64,000 bases of DNA from Stenotrophomonas sp. SY1 (GTDB lineage Bacteria; Pseudomonadota; Gammaproteobacteria; Xanthomonadales; Xanthomonadaceae). Below the pieces are notes generated by a model. It saw nothing but the letters and a program-made list of their open reading frames with translations. It did no database searches and was not told the origin of the DNA. The position numbers and the translations under genes were made by a program. Numbering within the stretch: position 1 is the stretch's first letter; every line of letters begins with the position of its first letter. Below, piece after piece: positions 25,117-33,948 of this stretch. The DNA is taken from positions 919,825 through 983,824 of the forward strand of contig NZ_JAJOYR010000002.1 of the NCBI RefSeq assembly GCF_021202945.1, given 5' to 3'.

Positions 25117-27291
25117 TCAGTCGGCCCAGCGCCCCGGACCGGTGGACTGCGGCAGCACCTGCGCCGACAGCGGGCGGTCCTTCTCCAGCAGGTTCAAGGC
25201 ATCGGCCAGGATCGAGGCCGACTCCTTCAACAGCGGGTCCGGGCGCTTCTCGGCGGCCTTCTCGCGGGCGGCATCCTTGACGATGTCACGCTCGTTGCCG
25301 GTCAGGCCGTCGTCGCTGCTGTCCTCGGCCAGCGGGTCCAGCGGCAGGCCCAGTTCCTTGCGGATGGCCTGGCGCTGCTTGCGCTGCGCTTCCTGCTTGT
25401 CACGCTCGGCACGGCGCTCGGCTTCATTGAGTGAAACGTACTTCTTGGCCGCCTCGGTGCGGAACTGGTTGACGTCTTCTTCCCACCACTGGAACTCACG
25501 CTCGCTCTGGATACGGGCCGCATGGCGTGTTTCCAGGCGCGGCAGGATCGGCGCGAAGTTGCCGTACTGGGTGTGCGGCACCGCGGCGATGCGGGTCCAC
25601 GGCAATGCGTTGTCGTAGGTGCTTTCGCCGAACTCGCTGGCATCCACGCTGGCCGGGAAGGCCAGGTCCGGCACCACGCCCTTGTGCTGGGTGCTGGAGC
25701 CGCTGACGCGGAAGAACTGGGCGATGGTCAGCTTCACCTGGCCGAAGCGCTCCTTCTCGCTGGCCGGCCAACGGTCCAGCGGCACCACGTTCTGCACGGT
25801 GCCCTTGCCGAAGGTGGTTTCACCGATCACCAGGCCACGGCCGTAATCCTGGATGGCACCGGCAAAGATTTCCGACGCCGAGGCCGAACCACGGTTGATC
25901 AGCACCGCCAGCGGGCCGTCCCAGGCCACGGCCGGATTGCGGTCATTGTTGACGGTGACGCGGCCACCGGATTCGCGCACCTGCACCACCGGGCCCTGCT
26001 CGATGAACAGGCCGGTCAGTTCGATGGCCTCGTCCAGCGAGCCACCACCGTTGTTGCGCAGGTCCAGCACCACGCCGTCGACCTTGTCGGCCTTGAAACC
26101 GGCCAGCAGCCGGGCCACGTCGCGGGTAGCGGAGGCGTAGTCGCTGGCGTTGCGGCGACGGCCTTCGAAATCCTGGTAGAAGGTCGGCAGCTTGACGATG
26201 CCGATGCGACGTTGCGCTTCACCGGTCGCGCCCGGGATGGTCATCGTCTCGCCCTTGGCGGCCTGTTCGGACAGGCGGATCTTCTGCCGGGTGAGTGTGA
26301 GCATGCGGTGCTTGCCGTCCACGCCTTCGGCCGCCGGGATGTACTCCAGCCGCACCTGGGTGTCCTTGGCGCCACGGATCTTGGCCACCACATCGTCAAT
26401 GCGCCAGCCGATCACGTCCTCGACCGGGCCGGAACGGCCCTGGCCGACACCGACAATGCGGTCACCCACGTTGAGCGTGCCGTCCATCGCCACCGGGCCA
26501 CCGGGAATCACTTCGCGGATCACCACCACATCGTCCTGGCGTTGCAGCTGCGCACCGATGCCTTCCAGCGACAGCGACATGGCCTGGTTGAAGTTCTCGG
26601 CCGTACGCGGGGTGAAGTAGTCCGTGTGCGGGTCCACCGCGCTGGTGTAGGCGTTCATGTAGAACGAGAACACGTCTTCGTTCTTCAGCTCGCTGATGGT
26701 CTTGCCCAGCGTGGTGTAACGCTTGTCCAGGGTCTTGCGGATGTCGGCGGCAGACTTGCCGGCCAGCTTCAGCCGCAACCAGTCGTTCTTGACCGACTTG
26801 CGCCACAGTTCGTCCAGCTCGCTGCTGGTGGCCCAGGGCACGTCCTTGCGGTCGTATTCAAAGCGCTCGTCGAGAGTGAAATCCGGCTCCTGCCGGAGCA
26901 GGCGGCGGGCAAAGGCCACGCGCTCACCGACCCGCTGGCGGTACACCGAGAACACCTGGAACGCCGGCTCAAGCTCACCGGAACGCACCGCATTGCCGGT
27001 CTGCGCGGCCAGCGGCGCGAAGCCGTCCACGTCAGCCTTGGTGAAGAACTGCTTGCCGGCGTCCAGCGACTCCAGGTAACGCTTGAACACGTCCTGCGAG
27101 GTGGCCGCATCCAGCGGACGCGGGCGGTAGGCATAGCGGCTGTCCGAGAGCAGGCCATAAACCAGCCGTGAGGTCGTGGTCTGGTCCAGCGTCGCGGCGG
27201 CCGTGGACGGTACGGTATCGGCACGGGCCAGCAGTGCGGCCGGTACGGTCAGCGCAAATGCCAGCAGGAAGGCGGGAACTCGGTAGTTCAT
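25117..27291 (-). CDS. prc: Tail-specific protease Prc (S41A)
   Basis: Periplasmic C-terminal processing protease of 724 residues. A signal peptide (FLLAFALTVPAALLARA) comes first, then an N-terminal helical domain (about 40-215), a PDZ domain (GIGAQLQRQDDVVVIREVIPGG region), and the S41 catalytic core with Ser in NRGSASASEIFAGA and Lys in GETTFGKGTV. A charged C-terminal region (KQEAQRKQRQAIRKE) follows, as in E. coli Prc/Tsp. The start at 27291 (MNYRVPAF) is preferred over the upstream MSGATSIL because it opens the signal peptide. It trims outer-membrane and peptidoglycan-related proteins in other bacteria. Confidence 0.93.
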   Translation of the reverse strand: MNYRVPAFLLAFALTVPAALLARADTVPSTAAATLDQTTTSRLVYGLLSDSRYAYRPRPLDAATSQDVFKRYLESLDAGKQFFTKADVDGFAPLAAQTGNAVRSGELEPAFQVFSVYRQRVGERVAFARRLLRQEPDFTLDERFEYDRKDVPWATSSELDELWRKSVKNDWLRLKLAGKSAADIRKTLDKRYTTLGKTISELKNEDVFSFYMNAYTSAVDPHTDYFTPRTAENFNQAMSLSLEGIGAQLQRQDDVVVIREVIPGGPVAMDGTLNVGDRIVGVGQGRSGPVEDVIGWRIDDVVAKIRGAKDTQVRLEYIPAAEGVDGKHRMLTLTRQKIRLSEQAAKGETMTIPGATGEAQRRIGIVKLPTFYQDFEGRRRNASDYASATRDVARLLAGFKADKVDGVVLDLRNNGGGSLDEAIELTGLFIEQGPVVQVRESGGRVTVNNDRNPAVAWDGPLAVLINRGSASASEIFAGAIQDYGRGLVIGETTFGKGTVQNVVPLDRWPASEKERFGQVKLTIAQFFRVSGSSTQHKGVVPDLAFPASVDASEFGESTYDNALPWTRIAAVPHTQYGNFAPILPRLETRHAARIQSEREFQWWEEDVNQFRTEAAKKYVSLNEAERRAERDKQEAQRKQRQAIRKELGLPLDPLAEDSSDDGLTGNERDIVKDAAREKAAEKRPDPLLKESASILADALNLLEKDRPLSAQVLPQSTGPGRWAD

Positions 27292-27350
27292 CAAAATACT
27301 CGTGGCGCCGGACAAGAGGGGGAGACTGCGGACAGGTAGGACAGCCTGAC

Positions 27351-27371
27351 AGTGCCGAAAGTTTCGGCACT
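27351..27371. promoter_or_regulatory. Long perfect palindrome upstream of prc
   Basis: AGTGCCGAAA and TTTCGGCACT form a perfect inverted repeat around one base, about 60 bases before the prc start. No T-run follows on the prc strand. It may be an operator or a stem in the prc leader. Confidence 0.4.
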
Positions 27372-27467
27372 TGTCATCCTGTTACCGTCCTGCCCATCGG
27401 CAGACTAGTCGCTGCGTTGTAGCGAAATGTGAACTGTCCCGGCATGAGCGTGCAGGACGAGCCGTTT

Positions 27468-27499
27468 TCATGCGCAGGCTTCTGCTCCTGCGCATGAAT
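27468..27499. other. Hairpin between lipA and prc
   Basis: TTCATGCGCAGG pairs with CCTGCGCATGAA just after the lipA stop. It lacks a T-run on the lipA strand, where the stem is followed by AAAA, so it is not a classical terminator, though it could protect the lipA mRNA end. Confidence 0.4.
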
Positions 27500-27512
27500 G
27501 ACAGGCGATCAG

Positions 27513-28523
27513 TCAGACGGCGACGCCGGCACCGGCCGCCTGCTGGTCGGCGTGGTAGGACGAACGCACCATCGGGCCTGACGCAACATGGGTGAAACCC
27601 AGTTCGTAGCCGTAGTCCTCGAACGCCTTGTATTCCTCAGGCGTCCAGTAGCGCAGCACCGGGTGGTGGTGCGCGGTGGGCTGCAGGTACTGGCCGATGG
27701 TGACCATCTCTACGTCATGCGCGCGCAGGTCACGCAGGGTGGCCTGCACCTGCTCGAAGGTCTCGCCCAGGCCGAGCATGATGCCGGACTTGGTCGGCAC
27801 GTTCGGGTGCTGTGCTTTGAAGTTCTTGAGCAGGGTCAACGACCACTGGTAATCCGCGCCCGGACGCACGTTGCGGTACAGGTCCGGCACGGTTTCGATG
27901 TTGTGGTTGAACACATCCGGCGGGTTCAGCGCCAGGATCTCCAGCGCGCGCTCCATGCGGCCCTTGCCACGGAAGTCCGGGGTCAGCACCTCGATGCGGG
28001 TACCCGGCGATTTCTCGCGGATGGCGCTGATGCAATCGACGAAGTGCTGGGCCCCGCCGTCACGCAGGTCGTCGCGGTCCACGCTGGTCACCACCACGTA
28101 CTTCAGGCCCATGTCGGCCACGGTCTGGCCGAGGCTGGCCGGCTCGTTGGCATCGGGCGGCTTGGGCCGGCCGTGGGCCACGTCGCAGAACGAGCAGCGG
28201 CGGGTGCAGACCTCGCCCAGGATCATGAAGGTGGCGGTGCCATGGCCGAAGCATTCGTGGATGTTCGGGCAGCTGGCTTCCTCGCACACGGTCACCAGGC
28301 GGTTCTCGCGCAGCTTGGCCTTGAGGTTGGCCACCGCATTGCCCGAAGGAATGCGCACGCGGATCCACGAAGGCTTGCGCAGCACCGGCGCGTCGGCGAA
28401 CTGCACCGGCGAGCGGCCGATCTTGTCGCCACCAATCTGCTTGACACCGGCCTGCAACGGCGCGGACGGGACGTCGCCCTGCACGATCTGCAGGGGAATG
28501 GAACGGGTGGTGGATTCAGTCAT
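27513..28523 (-). CDS. lipA: Lipoyl synthase
   Basis: Radical SAM enzyme of 336 residues that inserts two sulfur atoms into protein-bound octanoyl groups. The auxiliary cluster ligands are in [12 protein letters not shown] and the radical SAM cysteines in [32 protein letters not shown] and FNHNIETVP are family motifs, and the C-terminal SSYHAD supplies the conserved Ser ligand region. It lies 16 bases after lipB and the pair forms the endogenous lipoate synthesis pathway. Confidence 0.97.
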   Translation of the reverse strand: MTESTTRSIPLQIVQGDVPSAPLQAGVKQIGGDKIGRSPVQFADAPVLRKPSWIRVRIPSGNAVANLKAKLRENRLVTVCEEASCPNIHECFGHGTATFMILGEVCTRRCSFCDVAHGRPKPPDANEPASLGQTVADMGLKYVVVTSVDRDDLRDGGAQHFVDCISAIREKSPGTRIEVLTPDFRGKGRMERALEILALNPPDVFNHNIETVPDLYRNVRPGADYQWSLTLLKNFKAQHPNVPTKSGIMLGLGETFEQVQATLRDLRAHDVEMVTIGQYLQPTAHHHPVLRYWTPEEYKAFEDYGYELGFTHVASGPMVRSSYHADQQAAGAGVAV

Positions 28524-28539
28524 GGCGTTATCGACGGCC

Positions 28540-29244
28540 TCAGAGCCGCGTAGTCAGATCGGGCAGTTCGGGCGTCGGCTGCAACGCCAGACCGAACTGC
28601 TGGGCCAGATGGGACAGCAGCACCGGTTTGACCGCTTCGATGCCTGAAGGACCGCCCAAGTCTAGCACCGAGGTCACCTGCATCCCGGCGTAGCCGCAGG
28701 GGTTGATGCGGTGGAACGGCTCCAGGTCCAGCGAGACATTGAAGGCCAGCCCGTGGAAGCTGCAACCGCGCCGCACGCGGATGCCGAGCGCGGCGATCTT
28801 GGCCCCACCGACATATACGCCGGGCGCGCCATCGAGCCGTTCGGCGCCGATGTTCCACTCGTCCAGCGTGTCGATGATGGCCTGCTCGATGCGGCACACG
28901 TAGTCGCGCACACCAATGCCCAGGCGGCGCAGGTCCAGCAGCGGGTAGACCACGATCTGGCCGGGGCCGTGATAGGTCACCTGGCCGCCGCGGTCCACAT
29001 GCAGCACCGGGATGTCACCGGGAGCGAGCACGTGCTCGTCCTTGCCGGCCTGGCCAAGGGTGAACACCGGATCGTGCTCGACCATCCAGAGTTCATCGGC
29101 AGTGGCGTCGTCACGGCTGTCGGTGAAGCGCTGCATCGCATGCCATACCGGCTCATATCCCTGCCGGCCCAGATCGCGCAGCAGTGCTGGACGCGTCGTG
29201 CCGGTAGATGGAGCCGGTGTGGCGCAGGCGGTTACAGCGTCCAC
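28540..29244 (-). CDS. lipB: Octanoyl transferase
   Basis: Enzyme of 234 residues that moves octanoate from acyl carrier protein to lipoate-dependent enzymes. [31 protein letters not shown] (catalytic Lys) and [13 protein letters not shown] (catalytic Cys) are the family signatures. Its start overlaps the end of the DUF493 gene by 13 bases. The order DUF493-lipB-lipA is the same as ybeD-lipB-lipA in Escherichia coli. Confidence 0.96.
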   Translation of the reverse strand: MDAVTACATPAPSTGTTRPALLRDLGRQGYEPVWHAMQRFTDSRDDATADELWMVEHDPVFTLGQAGKDEHVLAPGDIPVLHVDRGGQVTYHGPGQIVVYPLLDLRRLGIGVRDYVCRIEQAIIDTLDEWNIGAERLDGAPGVYVGGAKIAALGIRVRRGCSFHGLAFNVSLDLEPFHRINPCGYAGMQVTSVLDLGGPSGIEAVKPVLLSHLAQQFGLALQPTPELPDLTTRL

Positions 29245-29510
29245 TTCACTTCCGGGTGATCGCGCAGGGCGGCATGCGCTGCGTCGTACTGCTCGCGGTT
29301 CTCGGCCTTGAAGGCGATGCGCACGGACACGTACTTGCCATTGGACGAATGCTTCCAGCTGATGCGCTCGCTGATCACATCCACGCCAGCGCTGGTCAGC
29401 AGCTTCGGCAGCTCGCTCTCCAGACCGATGTTGGCCACGCCCATGGCGCTCAACTCGAAGGTCCCGGGGAACTGGAAGCCGTGTTCAGGGTTGTCGGACT
29501 TGATTTCCAT
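29232..29510 (-). CDS. DUF493 (YbeD-like) protein
   Basis: Small cytoplasmic protein of 92 residues, DUF493 family. The sequence [15 protein letters not shown] and the final [12 protein letters not shown] match the YbeD fold, which resembles an ACT-type regulatory domain; its role is not known. The start at 29510 ([12 protein letters not shown]) is preferred over the longer frame to 29546. Its fixed place before lipB suggests a link with lipoate metabolism or its control. Confidence 0.85.
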   Translation of the reverse strand: MEIKSDNPEHGFQFPGTFELSAMGVANIGLESELPKLLTSAGVDVISERISWKHSSNGKYVSVRIAFKAENREQYDAAHAALRDHPEVKWTL

Positions 29511-29580
29511 GCCGGCCATTATCGGGGCGCGGCCGGACAAACCCAAGGCTGGCGGCGGCCTGCGGCCTTCCCGCAGACGC

Positions 29581-29604
29581 GACGGGCCGCTTTCGCGGCC
29601 CGTC
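29581..29604. terminator. Hairpin between the CsgG-like gene and the DUF493 gene
   Basis: GACGGGCCGC pairs perfectly with GCGGCCCGTC around TTTC. There is no T-run on either strand, so it may work as a weak or Rho-assisted terminator for the CsgG-like gene. Confidence 0.35.
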
Positions 29605-29740
29605 AGGCAGAAACAGGATTCAGACCGTTCACCGGCCCCGGATGACCAAAGCAGGCCGATGCCCGACGTTTGCCACCTGTTCGACGCATCCAGCCGCGTC
29701 CGGGGCCAGGCCCCGGCGCGGCCGAATCTTGAACGAACTC

Positions 29741-30718
29741 TTACTTGGACAGCTGCAGCAGGGTGGACGACACCCAGCCGCGGTTGCCCAGTTCATCCTC
29801 CACTTCCCACATCACGCCTTCCTTGGTGCCGGTCGGGTACAGCATCATGCCCGGGTCCAGGGTGCGGACCGGCGCGCCGGTGCCGCGGGCGTTGGCCAGC
29901 AGGCGGCCGGCGCGGGTCACGGTGACGGCCTGCTGCGCGTTGGAAGCCGAGGCGTTGTCCGTCATGCCGCCCAGCTGGGCAACGATGTCGGTGTAAGCCT
30001 GCAGATAGGCCATGGTGATCACCTGGCCGATTTCGGTGTTGGCATAGCCGCCAACGCCCGCTGCACCCAGGCCGCTGCCGCCGAACAGGCCGCCGCCGGC
30101 ACCGAAGCTCATGTCGCTCTTGCGGGCCGAGCCTTCGGAAATGGCCACCTGCTCGGACGAACGCACGTCGGTCACGGTCAGCACCACGTCCGCGGTCTTG
30201 CTGGTGAAGTTCAGGCCACCGGCAATGGCGCCGGCACGACCACCGATCAGGCCGCCCAGCAGGCCGCCCAGGGCATTGCCGCCAGCGTTGGCGTTCTGCG
30301 AGATCAGGTCGGGAATCATCACGTAGTCGGCCGCCCTGATCTGGCCCTTGCCGACGTTGGAGCGACCACGCAGGTCGCCGCTGGCAGCCAGCTCACGCTC
30401 GAACTGACCGGCCGCCATGCCGGCGCCGCGATCCACCAGGGTGAAGCAGCGCGAACGGCTGACGAATGCCTTGATCAGGCGCGACGGTGCCGGCAGCTGC
30501 TGGCCGGTCCACCAATGCGTGGAGTCTTCCGGCTCGATCACCGAGAGCGTACCGATCGGACGCTCGCACGTCGGGATCTGTGCTGCGGCGGTCTTGCGCT
30601 GTTCCTGCGCCTGGGTACCACGGTTCTTGAACGCTGCCTCAGCCGGCTGGCTGACTACCGCCGCAGCAAAACCCACAGTCAAAGCCGCTGCGACGAGCGG
30701 CGAAAATACATTACGCAT
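29741..30718 (-). CDS. CsgG-like exported protein
   Basis: Exported protein of 325 residues resembling the CsgG/curli-assembly group. A signal peptide (VAAALTVGFAAAVVSQPAEA) is followed by CERPIGTLSVIEPE, the CsgG-like core FVSRSRCFTLVDRGAG with ADYVMIPDLIS, and DVVLTVTDVRSSEQVA. A glycine-rich segment, GGNALGGLLGGLIGGRAGA, lies near residue 160, and another GAGGGLFGGSGLGAAG further on. The C-terminal part has an SH3-like look (MMLYPTGTKEGVMWEVED, GNRGWVSS). No other curli genes are nearby, so a role in curli export is unlikely. The start at 30718 removes an upstream extension with no signal peptide. Confidence 0.65.
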   Translation of the reverse strand: MRNVFSPLVAAALTVGFAAAVVSQPAEAAFKNRGTQAQEQRKTAAAQIPTCERPIGTLSVIEPEDSTHWWTGQQLPAPSRLIKAFVSRSRCFTLVDRGAGMAAGQFERELAASGDLRGRSNVGKGQIRAADYVMIPDLISQNANAGGNALGGLLGGLIGGRAGAIAGGLNFTSKTADVVLTVTDVRSSEQVAISEGSARKSDMSFGAGGGLFGGSGLGAAGVGGYANTEIGQVITMAYLQAYTDIVAQLGGMTDNASASNAQQAVTVTRAGRLLANARGTGAPVRTLDPGMMLYPTGTKEGVMWEVEDELGNRGWVSSTLLQLSK

Positions 30719-30862
30719 CACTTTGCTATCCCCATTACCTGCACCTTTCGAGGTGCGTTCCATTGGCTTAGAGACCTTGCGGCAAGATCCTGGTCCTTCG
30801 TAGTACCGATCAGGCGAGCGCGGGCCGGTCCGCCCGGATGCTACCGCACGAAATAGGGGCAA

Positions 30863-31135
30863 TGCATTACCGCTGGTACGAAAACCCTTGGGAGCGCCCT
30901 GTCAATATGACATCCGGCACACCGCCTTGAGCATTGATCGCTCCCACGGCAAGGACTGTCCCGGAGTCCAAACCAATCCCCGAATGCCCCTGATTCGACC
31001 GCCAGAGCGCGCACGCCAGCGCCCTCGTTGTCACCGTCCATCGTCACAACAATGTGTCTGTCCGGTGACGCTGCGCCTGCCCCATGGCAGTCGCTAAGCT
31101 GCCTGCCAATTGTGGGTGTGGTGTGGAGTGGAAGG
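30863..31135. other. Divergent intergenic region, CsgG-like and LpxR-like genes
   Basis: Holds the promoters of two divergent genes. I see no clear operator, hairpin or small gene in it. Confidence 0.4.
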
Positions 31136-32191
31136 ATGAAGAGCGGCAACGTGTTTCCATTGGCAATGCTGCTCGCAGGCAGCGTGCTGAGCGTGCCGGC
31201 ACTGGCAGCGGATCAATGCACGCAGAGCGCACTGCGCGATCATCCACCGGCCATCAACTTCCGTGTCGACAACGATCTGTTTGGCGGCGCCCAGCAGGAC
31301 CAGGGGTACAGCAACGGCGCGATGTTCACCCTGGTTTCGCCAAACCTGCAGGACTACACCGACGACCCCTGCCTGCCACGCCTGGCGCGCTGGATGAACC
31401 GCCACCTGGAGCGCCTGCATCCAGGGGAGTTCGAGCAGCAGAACATGATCTTCAGCTTCGGCCAGGCGCTGTACACCCCGACCGACAACACGCGCACGGA
31501 CCTGATCGAAAACGACCGCCCGTATGCCGGCGTGCTGATGGTCAACTTCGGCTACAACGCGCGCAGCGGCAACCAGTTGCGCACCACCCAGCTGGCACTG
31601 GGCATGATCGGTCCATCCGCGCAGGGCAAGCAGGTGCAGGACGCCGTACACAGCGTGCTTGGCGACGAAGAGTTCATGGGCTGGGACAACCAGTTGCATG
31701 ACGAACCGGTATTCAAGCTGCTGCACGAGCGCATGCAGCGCTGGCCCAGCGAGGCCAACACCGATGGCTGGGGCTGGGACGCGATCAGCCATTGGGGTGG
31801 CGCCATCGGCAACCTGGCCACTTACGCCAATGCCGGCGGCGAGGTGCGTTTCGGCTGGAAGCTGCCGGACGATTTCGGCAGCTCGCCGATGCGCCCGGCC
31901 GGCGAGAACACCGCGCCAACGCGCCATGGCCGCGCGACAGGCTGGTCGAGCCACCTGTTCCTCACCAGCGATGCACGCTGGGTTGTGCGCGACATCACCC
32001 TGGACGGCAACACCTTCCGCAACAGCCACCGCGTGGACAAGCGCTCGTTCGTCGGTGACATCGGCTACGGCGTGGCGGTGATGCGCGGCAAGTGGAAGTT
32101 CGCGCTGGCCCGTTATCACCGCACGCGGGAATTCGAGGGACAAAAGGAAACGCCGGTGTTTGGCAGCTTCACGGTCAGCCGCACGCTTTGA
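31136..32191 (+). CDS. LpxR-like lipid A deacylase (DUF2219)
   Basis: Outer-membrane protein of 351 residues in the DUF2219/LpxR family. A signal peptide (LAMLLAGSVLSVPALAA) is followed by FRVDNDLFGGAQQDQGYSNG, where the Asn-Asp pair and the downstream YSNG match the active-site region of LpxR, and NDRPYAGVLMVNFGY. LpxR removes the 3'-acyloxyacyl chain of lipid A. The start at 31136 follows GAAGG. It lies between dacC and the CsgG-like gene and interrupts the ancestral order of the elongation/lipoate cluster. Confidence 0.8.
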   Translation: MKSGNVFPLAMLLAGSVLSVPALAADQCTQSALRDHPPAINFRVDNDLFGGAQQDQGYSNGAMFTLVSPNLQDYTDDPCLPRLARWMNRHLERLHPGEFEQQNMIFSFGQALYTPTDNTRTDLIENDRPYAGVLMVNFGYNARSGNQLRTTQLALGMIGPSAQGKQVQDAVHSVLGDEEFMGWDNQLHDEPVFKLLHERMQRWPSEANTDGWGWDAISHWGGAIGNLATYANAGGEVRFGWKLPDDFGSSPMRPAGENTAPTRHGRATGWSSHLFLTSDARWVVRDITLDGNTFRNSHRVDKRSFVGDIGYGVAVMRGKWKFALARYHRTREFEGQKETPVFGSFTVSRTL

Positions 32192-32221
32192 TTGTGGTGG
32201 CGGTGGCTGCGGCGCTGGCTG

Positions 32222-32458
32222 TTGCTGTTGTCTTTGACGTTGCCTTTGACGTTGACGTTGACGTTGCCCCCTCTCCCGCCTGCGGGAGAGGGCTGGGGTG
32301 AGGGGGCTCTGGCTTTGAGCTTCGACGCATAACACGCGCAACGGCGCGAACCGAAGAAGTACTCCGCAAGTTCAAAGCCAAGCAACTGCAAGAGCTGCCC
32401 TACCCCTCTCCCGCAGGCGGCAGAGGGGATACAGACAAGTGCAACAGCAACAACAAGC
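32222..32458. repeat. Nested inverted-repeat region with GTTGAC tandem
   Basis: TTGCTGTTG (32222-32230) is mirrored by CAACAGCAA (32442-32450). Inside lie a short TTTGACGTTG tandem (about 32233-32266), a palindrome CCCTCTCCCGC/GCGGGAGAGGG (32269-32292) and a similar palindrome at 32403-32428. No protein is likely. The CCCTCTCCC type of palindrome is widespread in this bacterial group. Confidence 0.6.
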
Positions 32459-32550
32459 GAAACCAGCTCCAGCGCCAACGCCAAAAGAAAACCAAGGGCA
32501 AAGTCAAAAAGCGGAACCGGAACAACAGCAACTCCCACCGCCTACCCGCC

Positions 32551-32617
32551 CAAACAAAAGCGGCGTTGCCGCACCCCATCAACCCAACCAGCGGTCAACG
32601 AAGCGCGGCAACGCCGC
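32551..32617 (-). terminator. Terminator of dacC with a long loop
   Basis: On the minus strand GCGGCGTTGCCGC pairs with GCGGCAACGCCGC across a 32-base loop and is followed by TTTTGTTTG. It lies just after the dacC stop codon. Confidence 0.55.
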
Positions 32618-32641
32618 CTGGCCCTCAGGGCTGTGGAGCCC

Positions 32642-33856
32642 TTACTCGGACTTCCACCACATCATGAAGGCATCCCACAGACGCTTGAAGAAACCACCCT
32701 CTTCAACGGCCTGCACCGCAACCAGCGGTGCCTGTGCAATCACCTTGCCATCGAGCGTCACCTTGACCGTGCCAATCGCCTGGCCCGCCGCAATCGGCGC
32801 CACCAGCTGCTTGGGCACATCCATGCTCGGCTTGAGGTCGTTGTAGCGGCCACGCGGCACGCTCACCAGCATCGGTTCGGCAACACCCAGTTGCACCTGG
32901 TCAGCAGCGCCCTTCCACACCTTCTGCGCCGTCACGGTCTTGCCCGGCTCGTACAGGCGGTGGGTTTCGAAGAAACGGAAACCCCAGTTCAACAGCGCCA
33001 GGCTGTCGTCGGCACGCTGCTTCTCCGAGGCGCCCCCCATCAGCACCGCCACCAGGCGCTGGTCACCGCGCTGGGCCGAGCTCAGCAGGCAGTAACCGGC
33101 GGCCGACGTGTGGCCGGTCTTGATGCCGTCCACGCTCTGGTCGCGCCACAACAGCAGGTTGCGGTTGGGCTGGGTGATCTTGCCTACGGTGAATTCCTTG
33201 ATCTTGTTGTAGGCGTAGGTTTCCGGGTAATCACGCACGAACGCGCGGCCCAGCAGCGCCAGGTCATAGGCGCTGGACTGGTGGCCTTCGGCATTGAGGC
33301 CGTGGGCGTTGACGAAGTGCGAATCCTTCATCCCGATCTTGGCCGCGTAGCTGTTCATCAGCGCGGCAAAGGCTTCCTGGCTGCCGGCGGCATGCTCGGC
33401 CAGCGCGATCGCGGCGTCGTTGCCGGACTGGATCGCCATGCCCTTTTCCATGTCGACCAGACGCGCGGTCTGGTTGACCGGGAAGCCGCTGTAGCTGCCA
33501 TCGGTGCCTGCGCCGCCCTCACGCCAGGCGCGCTCGCTCATCATCACCTGGTCGTCCGGCTTGATCTTGCCGGTCTTCATCTCGGCAGCGAGCACGTAGG
33601 ACGTCATCACCTTGGTGATGCTGGCCGGCGGCAGCGGTGCGTGGATGTTCTCGCCCGCCAGCACCTGGCCGGTGGCGTAATCCATCAGCACCCATGCGCT
33701 GGCGGTGGTCGGGGCTGGTGCCGGCGGCGTCGCCACCTGGGCCGGTGCCATTGCGGCAGCCGGTGCGGGGACCGGCGTGGGAGTCGGTGTCTGGGCGGAG
33801 GCCAGGCCAATGGCGAGCGTCGTGGCCATGGCGGCAGCGGCAAAACGGAATTTCAT
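32642..33856 (-). CDS. dacC: D-alanyl-D-alanine carboxypeptidase (PBP5/6 type)
   Basis: Class C penicillin-binding protein of 404 residues that trims the terminal D-Ala of peptidoglycan stem peptides. A signal peptide is followed by an unusual Pro/Ala-rich stretch of about 35 residues (TPTPTPVPAPAAAMAPAQ). The catalytic SxxK is in PPASITKVMTSY, SxN in SGNDAAIAL, and the KTG box in DGIKTGHTSAAGY. A C-terminal amphipathic end (FFKRLWDAFMMWWKSE) anchors it to the membrane. The start at 33856 opens the signal peptide. It follows rlpA by 92 bases. Confidence 0.94.
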   Translation of the reverse strand: MKFRFAAAAMATTLAIGLASAQTPTPTPVPAPAAAMAPAQVATPPAPAPTTASAWVLMDYATGQVLAGENIHAPLPPASITKVMTSYVLAAEMKTGKIKPDDQVMMSERAWREGGAGTDGSYSGFPVNQTARLVDMEKGMAIQSGNDAAIALAEHAAGSQEAFAALMNSYAAKIGMKDSHFVNAHGLNAEGHQSSAYDLALLGRAFVRDYPETYAYNKIKEFTVGKITQPNRNLLLWRDQSVDGIKTGHTSAAGYCLLSSAQRGDQRLVAVLMGGASEKQRADDSLALLNWGFRFFETHRLYEPGKTVTAQKVWKGAADQVQLGVAEPMLVSVPRGRYNDLKPSMDVPKQLVAPIAAGQAIGTVKVTLDGKVIAQAPLVAVQAVEEGGFFKRLWDAFMMWWKSE

Positions 33857-33948
33857 CGGAAAGCGGTTCCTGATGGACGAGGAAGGAAAAATTGGGCAGT
33901 CATTGTAGGACTCCGGCGCCGGTCCGGCGGGGAGCCGCATGACCACGT

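Noticed and set aside
27468..27499. Hairpin after lipA considered as its terminator
   Set aside because: No T-run follows on the lipA strand; the adjoining bases are A there.
32233..32266. GTTGAC tandem considered as a CRISPR or satellite repeat
   Set aside because: Units are only 6-10 bases with no spacers; it is a short low-complexity tandem.
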